Below are positions 25,325-33,882 of a stretch of 64,000 nucleotides of DNA, piece by piece. The translations under genes were made by a program, and so were the position numbers. Origin of the DNA: Gordonia phthalatica (GTDB taxonomy: Bacteria; Actinomycetota; Actinomycetes; Mycobacteriales; Mycobacteriaceae); assembly GCF_001305675.1 (NCBI RefSeq), contig NZ_CP011853.1, positions 1,364,001 through 1,428,000 of the forward strand, in the 5' to 3' direction. The notes beneath the pieces are model-generated. The model searched no databases and was not told the origin of the DNA. It saw nothing but the letters and a program-made list of their open reading frames with translations. Positions within the stretch are counted from its first letter, which is position 1; each line of letters begins with the position of its first letter.

Positions 25325-26350
25325 TTACGAGCGCTGGAACGCCTGGGGCAGTGGTCGACCGTCGGTGGCGAGGACCTTCCGCAGGCGCGTCGGGTAGTCG
25401 GTGATGATCCCGTCGACTCCCGCGGCCAGCTGGGCGCGCATGTCACCGACCTCGTTGACGGTCCACGGCACCACCCGCAGTCCCGCGGCGTGCGCGCGGG
25501 AGATGAGCGTTGCGTCGGACATGGCGAACGCGGGCGACAGGATGTCGAATCCCGCGCTCTTCGCGGCGGCGACCACGTCGCCGTCGAACTGCTCGTAGGA
25601 GACCGGTCCGAGCCACTGCGACCGCGGCTTCCACGTGGTCTCGTCGTAGAGCGCCACCAGCGGAATGCCCGGTGCCTGCGCCCGCACCAGCGGCAGGCTG
25701 CGCCAGTCGAAGCTCTGGATCTCGACGCGCTGAGTGAGGCCCGCGCGGCGGACCTCGCGCAGGATGGTGTCGACGAACTGCTGGGGCGACGCGCTTCGGG
25801 ACCGCTTCTCGGCCTCGATCTTGGTCTCGATGTTGAACCGCACCGTGTTGCCGGGATAGTCGGCGGCCAACCCGAAGACCTGGGGGAGGGTGGCGATCCG
25901 GTTGCCGATCACCGGCTTCGCGTTGGGGAAGTCCTTCAGCGGAACATCGCAGGCCAGTGTCTGGATCTGCTTGTAGGTCAGATCGTGGACGTCCTTGCCG
26001 ACGTACGGGAACTGCTTGTCGCCCAGCGACGCAGGCAGCGTGTCGCGGCACTTCTCCGCCTGAATCTCCGGATCGTGCCACACCAGCGGCACACCGTCGC
26101 GCGTCAGGACGACGTCGAGTTCCAGCGTGGTGACGCCGAGTTCGATCGATCGTGCGAATCCGTACAGCGACTCCTCCGTGTGCTCACCGCGTCCGCCGCG
26201 GTGCGACTGGAGATCGATGGCGGGCTTGCCTGCCTTCGGGGAGTTCGGTGCAGCGTCCACGGTTCCGATGATGCCGGGTGCGGCGACGGCGCCGACGGCC
26301 ATCGCGGCGACCGCGGCCGACACGAGGAGACGGGAGAAACGGGTACTCAT
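25325..26350 (-). CDS. Secreted glycerophosphodiester phosphodiesterase
   Basis: It hydrolyses glycerophosphodiesters to sn-glycerol-3-phosphate and an alcohol. The 341-residue protein has a signal peptide (about 1-33, ending in VDAAP). The GDPD fold begins with LQSHRGGRGEHTEESLYGF (catalytic His and metal-binding Glu) and TTLELDVVLTRDGVPLVWHD. It continues with RFNIETKIEAEKRS and VPWTVNEVGDMRAQLAAGVDGIITDYP. It could supply glycerol-3-phosphate to the GlpD encoded later in this window. It is convergent with deoA. Confidence 0.92.
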   Translation of the reverse strand: MSTRFSRLLVSAAVAAMAVGAVAAPGIIGTVDAAPNSPKAGKPAIDLQSHRGGRGEHTEESLYGFARSIELGVTTLELDVVLTRDGVPLVWHDPEIQAEKCRDTLPASLGDKQFPYVGKDVHDLTYKQIQTLACDVPLKDFPNAKPVIGNRIATLPQVFGLAADYPGNTVRFNIETKIEAEKRSRSASPQQFVDTILREVRRAGLTQRVEIQSFDWRSLPLVRAQAPGIPLVALYDETTWKPRSQWLGPVSYEQFDGDVVAAAKSAGFDILSPAFAMSDATLISRAHAAGLRVVPWTVNEVGDMRAQLAAGVDGIITDYPTRLRKVLATDGRPLPQAFQRS

Positions 26351-26428
26351 GCCGCGCAGCGTAAGTCTGCCGGATGGACGTGCGGTGACGTGGAGGTGGC
26401 CGCGACGGGAACGCTCGGACCGGACCGC

Positions 26429-27265
26429 TCAGACCGGGGCTGCGGGGTGGGTTTCGGCGGCGACCGGATGCCCCATCAACGACCGGAAGCAGTACAGCGT
26501 CAGCAGTCCGGCCAGCGGCGCGGTCACCACCGCGCCGTAGACGAACAGCAGCAGCCCGACGATCACGAGGAGCAGAGACGTCAGATAGACGGCGACCGTC
26601 GCTCGGACGTCGGCGGCGGTCAGTCGGAGTCCCGACGCCACCGCGGTACCGACGGGGGCGTGCGCGTCGGCGGCGAAGTACGCGATCCAGGCGATCGGCA
26701 GCCCGATCACGATCGTCACGGCGCCGGCGATCCACGGCAGGTGCAGTCCGTACGTGAACGCCGTCTGCACGAGCGCCGCGACGAGTCCGACGAGGAGGTG
26801 GATCGCGGCGATCGACTTCACGGCGCGGAAGTGGAAGAAGTCGCCGACCCGTGCCTGATGGCCGTCGGCGATCGTGACCAGTCCGTTCAGCCAGCAGGAG
26901 GCCGGGACGGCGGCGATCAGCAGCAGCATCATCGCCATCACCATGACGATGGCGAACTGCCCACCGGGGCTCTCGTGAGCCGCACTGATGGCGATGATGT
27001 AGGTCAGGACGATGACCGTGTAGAAGGTGATGAATGCTGCGGTCAGAATCGCGATCCACGCGATGGCGGCACCGACGACGACGCCGGCGTTCGGGGTGAA
27101 TCTCGCCCACGCCCACCGCAGACCCGCACCGATCGACGGTGGGTTCGGCGGCACCGCGGTGGGAGGCCCGTACCCGGGGTCGCCCGGCTGAGGCGCGGGT
27201 CCGGAGGTCGGTGCGACACCGTGCTCCCCGGCGGGCTGCGGCGGTCGCTCAGCTGACTCGGTCAT
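26429..27265 (-). CDS. Proline-rich multi-pass membrane protein of unknown function
   Basis: The 278-residue protein has a Pro/Gly-rich cytosolic N-terminus (about 1-45), then about six hydrophobic segments. Between segments 3 and 4 lies the conserved-looking IADGHQARVGDFFHFRAVKS. This architecture is common in actinobacteria and resembles predicted integral membrane proteins with YesL/DUF975-like folds, but I cannot assign a family. ATG 27265 is the last of three in-frame starts and best fits the divergent promoter region shared with add. Confidence 0.72.
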   Translation of the reverse strand: MTESAERPPQPAGEHGVAPTSGPAPQPGDPGYGPPTAVPPNPPSIGAGLRWAWARFTPNAGVVVGAAIAWIAILTAAFITFYTVIVLTYIIAISAAHESPGGQFAIVMVMAMMLLLIAAVPASCWLNGLVTIADGHQARVGDFFHFRAVKSIAAIHLLVGLVAALVQTAFTYGLHLPWIAGAVTIVIGLPIAWIAYFAADAHAPVGTAVASGLRLTAADVRATVAVYLTSLLLVIVGLLLFVYGAVVTAPLAGLLTLYCFRSLMGHPVAAETHPAAPV

Positions 27266-27372
27266 GGCGGCCATCTTGCCCGAGCCGTCGCCGATCCGCG
27301 GTGAGCGCACCGGCCGGGCGGCGTGGAATCAGTCGATCAGCAGACGGCCCCGAATCGCGTTACCTTCGGGGC

Positions 27373-28476
27373 ATGATCAGCATCGAGCAGTGCCGACTGG
27401 CCCCCAAGGTCCTTCTCCACGACCACCTCGACGGCGGGCTGCGGCCGTTGACGATCCTCGATCTGGCCCGCGAGATCGGATACGACCGGCTGCCCGCGGA
27501 CACGTCCGACGAACTCGGCGTCTGGTTCGCGACCGCCGCCGACAGCGGCTCGCTGGAACGCTACCTGGAGACCTTCGCGCACACCGTCGCGGTGATGCAG
27601 ACCGCGTCCGCACTGGAACGCGTGGCGCGCGAGGCGGTGGAGGACCTGTGGGCCGACGGGGTCGCCTACGCCGAGATCCGCTTCGCTCCCGAACTGCACC
27701 TGGAGCGGGGCCTGTCGTTGGAGGAGGTCGTCGAAGCGGTGCTGCGCGGCTTCGCGGCGGGAGAGGCCGCTGCCTCCGACAACGGTCGGCCGATCGTCGT
27801 GCGCTGCCTCGTCACCGCGATGCGACACGCCGCGCGGTCGCGGGAGATCGCCGAGCTGGCCGTCGCCTACCGCGAGCGCGGCGTGGTCGGCTTCGACATC
27901 GCGGGAGCCGAGGCGGGCAACCCGCCGAGCAGGCATCTGGACGCGTTCGAGTACATGCGCGGGCAGTGCGCGCACTTCACCATCCACGCGGGCGAGGCCT
28001 TCGGGCTGCCGTCCATCCACGAGGCCGTCGCGTTCTGCGGCACCGATCGCCTGGGGCACGGCGTCCGCGTCATCGACGACATCGTGCTGCCCGACGGCGC
28101 CACCCCGGCGGATCCGGCGTTCGACGGCGCCGAGCTCGGCAAGATCGCGAACTACGTGCGCGACAAGCGGATCCCGCTCGAACTGTGTCCCAGCAGCAAT
28201 GTGCAGACCGGTGCGGTCGCGTCGCTGGCCGAGCACCCGTTCAACATCCTCGCCAAGCTCCGGTTCCGCGTCACCGTCAACACCGACAACCGGTTGATGA
28301 GCGACACCACCATGAGCCGCGAGTTCATGGTTCTGCACCGCCAGTTCGGCTACGGCTGGGTGGACTTCGAACGGTTCACCGTCAACGCCATGAAGTCGGC
28401 GTTCATCCCTTTCCCCGACCGGCTCCGCCTGATCGACGACGTCATCAAGCCGGGCTTCGCAGTGCTCATGGGCTGA
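27373..28476 (+). CDS. add: Adenosine deaminase
   Basis: Add converts adenosine and deoxyadenosine to inosine and deoxyinosine. The 367-residue protein shows zinc ligands in LLHDHLDGGLRP, the substrate segment AYAEIRFAPELH, FTIHAGEAFG with a zinc His and the catalytic Glu, and TDRLGHGVRV. It also has CPSSNVQTGAV and the final zinc Asp region VNTDNRLMS. ATG 27373 is the start. The product inosine can be phosphorolysed by the deoD product encoded 8 kb downstream. It corresponds to Rv3313c. Confidence 0.96.
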   Translation: MISIEQCRLAPKVLLHDHLDGGLRPLTILDLAREIGYDRLPADTSDELGVWFATAADSGSLERYLETFAHTVAVMQTASALERVAREAVEDLWADGVAYAEIRFAPELHLERGLSLEEVVEAVLRGFAAGEAAASDNGRPIVVRCLVTAMRHAARSREIAELAVAYRERGVVGFDIAGAEAGNPPSRHLDAFEYMRGQCAHFTIHAGEAFGLPSIHEAVAFCGTDRLGHGVRVIDDIVLPDGATPADPAFDGAELGKIANYVRDKRIPLELCPSSNVQTGAVASLAEHPFNILAKLRFRVTVNTDNRLMSDTTMSREFMVLHRQFGYGWVDFERFTVNAMKSAFIPFPDRLRLIDDVIKPGFAVLMG

Positions 28477-28482
28477 ACGGAC

Positions 28483-28519
28483 CGATGCCCGGCACTCGAT
28501 CGACGAGTGCCGGGCATCG
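28483..28519. terminator. Bidirectional terminator between add and the SatS-like gene
   Basis: A perfect 16-bp stem (28483-28498 with 28504-28519, arms CGATGCCCGGCACTCG/CGAGTGCCGGGCATCG) and a 5-nt ATCGA loop separate two convergent genes. Confidence 0.9.
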
Positions 28520-28539
28520 GGGGTTCGGAGGAACCGGTG

Positions 28540-29814
28540 TCAGCCGCGCTTGATCAGCCGGTCCTCGAAGTCGTGGACCAGCGCGCGCCAGACCTCGGCC
28601 TCGTTGTCGAACGGACCCGACGGCGCCAGCCGCTTGGGGTCCGGGTTGATGGCGTAATCCACGAACCAGCCGAGCGGTGTCGTCGTCGCGAGCGCCTCGT
28701 TCACGGTGTCGATGCCCGCGTAGTCGGCGGCGTCGGTGAGCAGTTCGACGGCTAGATCGAGCTGGCGACTGTCGATGCGGCGCGGGCCGTCGAGGATGTC
28801 CTCGTTCAGTCCCTGCAGCGCGTACACGTTCTCGGGGAGGACGTCGTACTCGAGGTCGTTGGTGTCGGCGGCGGCCTGGACGTCGTCGAAGGTCGACAGC
28901 TTCACCAGGTCGTGGTCGTCGTTGTCGGCGAGGAAGCGGGTGAGCGCGCGCTCGGAGCCGAATCCGTAGATGGTGCCCTTGCGACCCAGGAACAGCGGGT
29001 CGTCGCCCAGGTAGCAGCGCAGGGTCAGGAACTCGCCGCCGTCGGTGTAGATGCGGATCGGGTCGATGCCGACACCGGCCCAGAAGTCGTCCTCGTCGAC
29101 CTCGTCCTCATCGTCGTCCTCGTCAGCGGCGTCGTCGTCCTCGTCGCCCTCCTCGTCGGACTCGTGCAACGGATCGACGGCGTCGAACTCCGGCTCGTCC
29201 TCGTCCTCGGCGGATGCCGCGGCGGCCAACTCGTCCTCCGCCGCCTCGGCGGCCTCAGCGTCGACCTTCGGGACGCTGATGACATCGTCGAGCGCGTCGA
29301 TGACGTCGTCCCAGTGCTTGGCGATCAGACGCCCGATGCGAACCCACCGGTCCACGCCGTCGCGGCCGTGGAAGTTGGTGGTGCCGACGGTCACGGCGCC
29401 CAGGATCGGGTTGCCGTTGAAGAACTTGGTGACGGGGGTCAGCTCGCAGACCTCGCCGATGATGCGCACGATCTCGAGGGCATCCTCGAGTTCGGCGAGC
29501 ACCTCGGGCTTGGGGTCCTCAGCGGCCAGTTCGGGCACGCCGATGAGGTCGTAGCTGTGCTTGTCGTCGGGGACCAGTTCGACGGCCTGGACCTGCTTGA
29601 TGGTCTCCCATGCGGGGTGATCGGCGAGGTCGTTGTCGTCGTTGGTCCGCACGAATGCGGCCAGGTCAGCGACACTGTTCAACGCATAAAGGTCTTCGTC
29701 CAGACCGAGGAACGCCTCCCACTCATCGTCACCCTCGCGCCAGCGCGGCGCCCAGAGGGTGAAGAGGTTTCCTTCGGTCAGTCCGAGTTCGATGGGAACG
29801 ATGTCTCCGGCCAT
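28540..29814 (-). CDS. SatS-like chaperone homologue (Rv3311 family)
   Basis: The acidic 424-residue protein sits where M. tuberculosis has Rv3311, which to my knowledge is SatS, a chaperone of the SecA2 export pathway. Two related halves are visible: residues 17-95 and 261-340. Both carry a hydrophobic strand, an LG..lY.f.S motif (LGLDEDLYALNS; LGRKGTIYGFGS), a F-x-nDdhDL stretch (VRTNDDNDLA; LADNDDHDLV) and a closing Y-L-G segment. A highly acidic linker (about 184-243) lies between. There is no signal peptide or membrane segment, so it is probably cytosolic. Two starts are possible (GTG 29820, ATG 29814). The function assignment rests on synteny and overall resemblance. Confidence 0.72.
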   Translation of the reverse strand: MAGDIVPIELGLTEGNLFTLWAPRWREGDDEWEAFLGLDEDLYALNSVADLAAFVRTNDDNDLADHPAWETIKQVQAVELVPDDKHSYDLIGVPELAAEDPKPEVLAELEDALEIVRIIGEVCELTPVTKFFNGNPILGAVTVGTTNFHGRDGVDRWVRIGRLIAKHWDDVIDALDDVISVPKVDAEAAEAAEDELAAAASAEDEDEPEFDAVDPLHESDEEGDEDDDAADEDDDEDEVDEDDFWAGVGIDPIRIYTDGGEFLTLRCYLGDDPLFLGRKGTIYGFGSERALTRFLADNDDHDLVKLSTFDDVQAAADTNDLEYDVLPENVYALQGLNEDILDGPRRIDSRQLDLAVELLTDAADYAGIDTVNEALATTTPLGWFVDYAINPDPKRLAPSGPFDNEAEVWRALVHDFEDRLIKRG

Positions 29815-29873
29815 GGTCACCCAGCCTAATCAAGATCGTCGGTGCGTGCTGCACGGGGAGGTGGTTGGACCGC

Positions 29874-30815
29874 TCACCGGGGACGGTAGAAGCCCTCGAA
29901 GGTCTGACCGGCGTTGGTGGTTCGCAGTGGATTCACGCCCACCGGGTCGCCGCCGGTCTCGACCATCTGCCCGTTTCCGATGTACATCGCGACGTGTCCC
30001 GACCAGACGGCGAGGTCGCCGGGCAGCAGGTCGGCCTGAGACACCCGGAAGCCCGCGGTGTCCTGATCCTGCGCCAGGCGGGGTAGTTCCAGACCCGCCT
30101 GTCGGTAGGCCCACTGGGTGAAGCCGCTGCAGTCGAAGCCGTCGGTGGTGGTCCCGCCCCACACGTACGGCGTCCCCTGGCGGCTCAGTGCGGCGCGCAC
30201 CGCTTTCGCCGCCCGCTCATTCGGGGCGTACGCGATCGATCCGTCGGGCAGGCGGATCGGCACCTTCCCGGCCGCAGTCGATGCGGGGAGCGGCTCGCCG
30301 GCCGTCGGCGACGCTCCGGTGATCGCGGGCGCCTGATGCCTGCCGAGCCGGGCGGACTCGCCGGACAGCTCGGCCTGGGCGCGCTGGACGACGGCCACTC
30401 CGCGTGCCAGGTGGCTCATCGCCAGCGGCACCAGGGCCGCCAGTCCGGCGGGCGTCGCGATCGCCGGGACCGTCGCGGCGGCTGCGACGAACGACTCGAC
30501 CAGGGCGTTGAGTTCGGTGTTCGCGGTCTTCACGTGCCCTGCGGCCGCCTCGATCACCGCGGCGATCTCCGTACCCGCTGTACCGACCTCGCTGTCGACC
30601 GTCGTCAGCGTCCGAATGGTGTCGGCGGCGCCGTCGCCGCCGACACCCCGCCACCCGCCGGCGATGGCCGAGGAGCTCTTGGCCGACAGCGCGGCGGAGC
30701 GGTCGAGTGCGGCGCGAGTGTCGGTGTACGCCGCGGTGGCACCGGGTGGCAGGACACCCGTCCCCAGCGTCGCGACGAGGGCCTTCAACGGGGCGATCAG
30801 CAGGGCCGCGCTCAC
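29874..30815 (-). CDS. NlpC/P60 peptidoglycan endopeptidase with a WXG-like N-terminal domain
   Basis: The 313-residue protein combines an N-terminal helical domain (about 1-155) with a C-terminal NlpC/P60 (C40) peptidase (about 200-313). The helical domain carries a W-x-G turn, GGWRGVGG with Trp55. The peptidase shows GTPYVWGGTTTDGFDCSGFT with catalytic Cys229 and the WSGHVAMYIG His274. C40 enzymes cut peptidoglycan stem peptides. No Sec signal peptide is seen. The WXG-type hairpin and the EspC-like partner upstream imply type VII secretion. Its GTG start overlaps the partner stop (GTGA), so the two are coupled. Confidence 0.85.
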   Translation of the reverse strand: MSAALLIAPLKALVATLGTGVLPPGATAAYTDTRAALDRSAALSAKSSSAIAGGWRGVGGDGAADTIRTLTTVDSEVGTAGTEIAAVIEAAAGHVKTANTELNALVESFVAAAATVPAIATPAGLAALVPLAMSHLARGVAVVQRAQAELSGESARLGRHQAPAITGASPTAGEPLPASTAAGKVPIRLPDGSIAYAPNERAAKAVRAALSRQGTPYVWGGTTTDGFDCSGFTQWAYRQAGLELPRLAQDQDTAGFRVSQADLLPGDLAVWSGHVAMYIGNGQMVETGGDPVGVNPLRTTNAGQTFEGFYRPR

Positions 30816-31135
30816 GCCGGCACTCCCGCGAGGTCGGCGCCGCCGTCGGCATCGCAGCACTCGTACGCGGCGGCTGCCGCCGCGGTGCGGGCGGCCGTCG
30901 ACGCATGCCGGGAGGCGAGGGCGTCGAGCGACGCGGTGCGCGCCGCGCCGACCCCGTTCAACGCCGCGAGGAAGCCCGCTCCGATCAGCCCGAATGTCGG
31001 GAGGAGCGCGGCGGTGTCTACTCGCTCCGCCACCGAGCGGGCGGCGACGCCGCCCGCGGCGGACGCCTGAGTGGACACGACGGTGCTCGCGGCGGCGGGA
31101 TCGACGGTGACTGAAGTTCCTGTTTGTCCGTTCAT
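30812..31135 (-). CDS. EspC-like type VII secretion substrate (107 aa)
   Basis: The helical, Ala-rich 107-residue protein has the layout of the EspC/ESX-secretion-associated family: an N-terminal SVTVDPAAASTVV start, a central LLPTFGLIGAGFLAALNGV turn and a C-terminal helix. It ends with a YxxxD export motif (Tyr91-Glu-Cys-Cys-Asp95). It has no Trp-x-Gly of its own. Its stop overlaps the start of the NlpC/P60 gene, whose helical domain carries a WRG turn. The two may form a heterodimer that is exported together. The ESX machinery itself is not in the window. Confidence 0.72.
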   Translation of the reverse strand: MNGQTGTSVTVDPAAASTVVSTQASAAGGVAARSVAERVDTAALLPTFGLIGAGFLAALNGVGAARTASLDALASRHASTAARTAAAAAAYECCDADGGADLAGVPA

Positions 31136-31221
31136 ACTTGATTGGACGCAGCAGACGCCGGTTCGGTTCCCTCGTCGACGACTCGGCGTGTCACGCCCCC
31201 GGCTGTCATTACGATGAGCGC

Positions 31222-31884
31222 ATGAGCGCACCTGCCGAATCGGGACAGCACACCGCCGGACTGGACGTCACCGTCGTCGATCATCCGCTGACCCGGGCCT
31301 GGCTGGGTGTGCTGCGGGACGAGACGACGCCCAATCCTGCCTTCCGGAACGCTCTTGCGCGGCTGGCGACAATGCTGGTGTACGAGGCCTTCGCCGACGC
31401 ACCCGAGGAGCCGGTGGCGGTGACGACACCGGTGGGGACCGCACCCTGCACCCGGCTGGTGTCACCGCCGCTGTTCGTCCCGGTGCTGCGCGCGGGGCTC
31501 GGGATGCTCGACGCCGCCCTCTCCGCCGTCCCGGACGCGGGGATCGGCTTCATCGGCGTGGCCCGCGACGAGCAGACCGCGCTGCCCGTCGAATACCTCG
31601 CATCGCTGCCGCAGGATTTGAGCGGACGGTCGGTGTGTGTCCTGGACCCCATGCTCGCCACCGGCGGTTCACTCCTGCACGCCCTGGACCTGATCATGGC
31701 TCGCGGGGCAACCGACGTGACCGCGGTCTGCGTCGTCGGCGCACCGGAAGGCGTTGCGGCGCTGCGCGACTGGGGGAAGCCGCTGAAGCTGGTGATCGGC
31801 GCCGTCGACGAGTGTCTCAACGAGGCGAAGTTCATCGTCCCGGGCCTCGGCGACGCAGGCGATCGGCAGTTCGGACCGCGGTGA
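31222..31884 (+). CDS. upp: Uracil phosphoribosyltransferase
   Basis: Upp makes UMP from uracil and PRPP. The 220-residue protein has LVSPPLFVPVLRAGLGMLDA, the PRPP-binding loop VCVLDPMLATGGSLLHALDL and the C-terminal uracil site VIGAVDECLNEAKFIVPGLGDAGDRQFG. ATG 31222 is the start. It uses uracil released by the cdd-deoA pair. It matches Rv3309c in order and is divergent from the EspC-like gene. Confidence 0.96.
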   Translation: MSAPAESGQHTAGLDVTVVDHPLTRAWLGVLRDETTPNPAFRNALARLATMLVYEAFADAPEEPVAVTTPVGTAPCTRLVSPPLFVPVLRAGLGMLDAALSAVPDAGIGFIGVARDEQTALPVEYLASLPQDLSGRSVCVLDPMLATGGSLLHALDLIMARGATDVTAVCVVGAPEGVAALRDWGKPLKLVIGAVDECLNEAKFIVPGLGDAGDRQFGPR

Positions 31885-31909
31885 GACCGATACCTCACTT
31901 GACATGAAG

Positions 31910-31927
31910 TTCACTTGATGAAGTGAA
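31910..31927. promoter_or_regulatory. Palindromic operator candidate upstream of the ABC exporter
   Basis: TTCACTT-GATG-AAGTGAA is a perfect 7-bp dyad, preceded by TTGACA at 31899-31904, which could be a -35 box. It lies 52 bp upstream of the exporter start. The regulator is unknown and the layout suits a MarR- or TetR-type repressor. Confidence 0.5.
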
Positions 31928-31979
31928 GTCGAGGCATGAACCGATACGAGACCACTGACTGTGAGCGAGGTGATCGCCG

Positions 31980-33866
31980 GTGAGCATGGAATCAGTGGCG
32001 TGGGACGTCATGTACAAGTCGATGCACGCCTCGGACCCCCGGGCCGCGCGCGCCGACCGGAAGGTCACCCTCCGTCGGATCGGCGGCTTCGCGAAACCGC
32101 ATCGGCGGCGGATCGTGGTCTTTCTGCTCCTGTCGATCGCCACCGCCGTCCTCACCGTGGTCACGCCGCTCCTGGCCGGTCGCGTCGTCAACCTCATCAA
32201 CTCCGAGAGCCCGTCCGCGGGCCGTGAGATCGTGATCCTGGCGCTGGTGATCGCACTGATCGCCGTCGCGGAGGCCGGGGCGTCGGTCGGGACCCGGTGG
32301 TTGTCGGCGAACATCGGTGAGGGCCTCATCTACGACCTCCGCCGTGCCGTGTTCGACCACGTGCAGAAGATGCCGGTCGCCTTCTTCACCCGTACTCGCA
32401 CGGGCGCGCTGGTGAGCCGACTCAACAATGATGTGATCGGCGCGCAGCGGGCGTTCAGCGACACCCTCTCCGGCGTCGTCTCGAACCTGGTGACCCTGGT
32501 CCTGACGCTCGGCGTGATGACCGCGCTGAGCTGGCAGATCACCCTGTTGACGCTGATCCTGCTGCCGGTGTTCGTGATCCCCGCGCGTCGCATGGGTCGG
32601 CGGATGGCGGGGCTGGCACGCGAAGGCGCCGACCACAACGCTCGGATGTCGACCCAGATGACCGAGCGGTTCTCCGCACCCGGCGCCACGCTCGTCAAAC
32701 TGTTCGGCCGACCGAAGACCGAGTCGAAGGAGTTCGCCGACCGCGCCGACGCCGTCCGCGACATCGGGGTGCGGCAGGCGATGCTCCAGAACTACTTCTT
32801 CACCGCCCTCATGCTGGTGTCCGCGCTCGCATTGGCCCTGGTCTACGGACTCGGCGGGTGGCTGGCCGTGCATCAGCACCTGTCGGCCGGTGCCGTCGTC
32901 TCGCTGGCGCTGCTGCTGACCCGCATGTACGCGCCGCTCACCGCACTGGCCAACGCCCGCGTCGAGGTGATGAGCGCGCTGGTCAGCTTCGAGCGGGTCT
33001 TCGAGGTCCTCGACCTGCCGCCGCTGATCGTCGACCGCGTCGACGCCCGCGCGGTTCCCGGCGCGGAGCACGGCGTCGGCGTGCGATTCGACGACGTGTC
33101 CTTCGCCTACCCGGCCGCCGACAAGGTGTCGTTGGCCTCGCTGGAGGAGGTGGCCCAACTCGATTCCCGCGGCGGCAGCACGGTGCTGCATCACGTCGAC
33201 CTCGACGTGGCGGCGGGGTCCATGGTCGCGCTGGTCGGCAGCTCCGGTGCGGGCAAATCGACCATCGCCTCCCTCGCCACGCGTCTCTACGACGTCGACG
33301 ACGGCAGCGTCTCCCTGAACGGAGTGGACGTCCGCGACCTCACCGCGGAGTCCGTGCACCGGACGGTGGGCCTGGTGACGCAGGACGGGCACCTGTTCCA
33401 CGACACCGTCGGCGCCAACCTGCGTCTGGCACGGCCCGGCGCATCCGACGGCGAGCTGTGGGAGGCGCTCAGCCGGGCTCGCCTCGACGAACTGGTGCGA
33501 TCACTGCCCAACGGCCTGGACACGGTGGTCGGGGAGCGCGGCTACCGCCTGTCCGGCGGTGAGCGGCAACGCCTGACGATCGCTCGCCTGCTGCTCGCGA
33601 AGCCGTCGGTGGTGATCCTCGACGAGGCCACCGCGCACCTGGATTCGACATCGGAGGCGGCGGTCTCGGAAGCCCTAGCCGAAGCGCTCGCCGGGCGGAC
33701 CTCACTGGTGATCGCACACCGGTTGTCGACGGTGCGGGCCGCCGACGAGATCGTCGTGTTGGAGGCGGGTCGGGTGGTGGAACGCGGTGACCACGACACC
33801 CTGCTGGCGCTCGACGGACGCTATGCGGAGCTGTACCGGACGCAGTTCGCGACCGCGCAGCACTGA
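31980..33866 (+). CDS. ABC exporter half-transporter (fused membrane and ATPase domains)
   Basis: The 628-residue protein has an N-terminal six-helix exporter domain (about 35-320) and a C-terminal ATPase. The ATPase shows Walker A GSSGAGKST, the Q-loop in GLVTQDGHLF, signature LSGGERQRLTIARLLL, Walker B SVVILDEAT and switch His in IAHRLSTV. A homodimer is expected because no second half lies nearby. An odd insert of about 18 residues, rich in Asp/Glu/Ser, sits between the first ATPase strand (FAYPAADK) and TVLHHVDLDV. GTG 31980 has GCGAGG 9 nt upstream. ATG 31986 is the alternative. The substrate is unknown. Confidence 0.9.
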   Translation: MSMESVAWDVMYKSMHASDPRAARADRKVTLRRIGGFAKPHRRRIVVFLLLSIATAVLTVVTPLLAGRVVNLINSESPSAGREIVILALVIALIAVAEAGASVGTRWLSANIGEGLIYDLRRAVFDHVQKMPVAFFTRTRTGALVSRLNNDVIGAQRAFSDTLSGVVSNLVTLVLTLGVMTALSWQITLLTLILLPVFVIPARRMGRRMAGLAREGADHNARMSTQMTERFSAPGATLVKLFGRPKTESKEFADRADAVRDIGVRQAMLQNYFFTALMLVSALALALVYGLGGWLAVHQHLSAGAVVSLALLLTRMYAPLTALANARVEVMSALVSFERVFEVLDLPPLIVDRVDARAVPGAEHGVGVRFDDVSFAYPAADKVSLASLEEVAQLDSRGGSTVLHHVDLDVAAGSMVALVGSSGAGKSTIASLATRLYDVDDGSVSLNGVDVRDLTAESVHRTVGLVTQDGHLFHDTVGANLRLARPGASDGELWEALSRARLDELVRSLPNGLDTVVGERGYRLSGGERQRLTIARLLLAKPSVVILDEATAHLDSTSEAAVSEALAEALAGRTSLVIAHRLSTVRAADEIVVLEAGRVVERGDHDTLLALDGRYAELYRTQFATAQH

Positions 33867-33882
33867 ACCGGACGGGCCCGGC

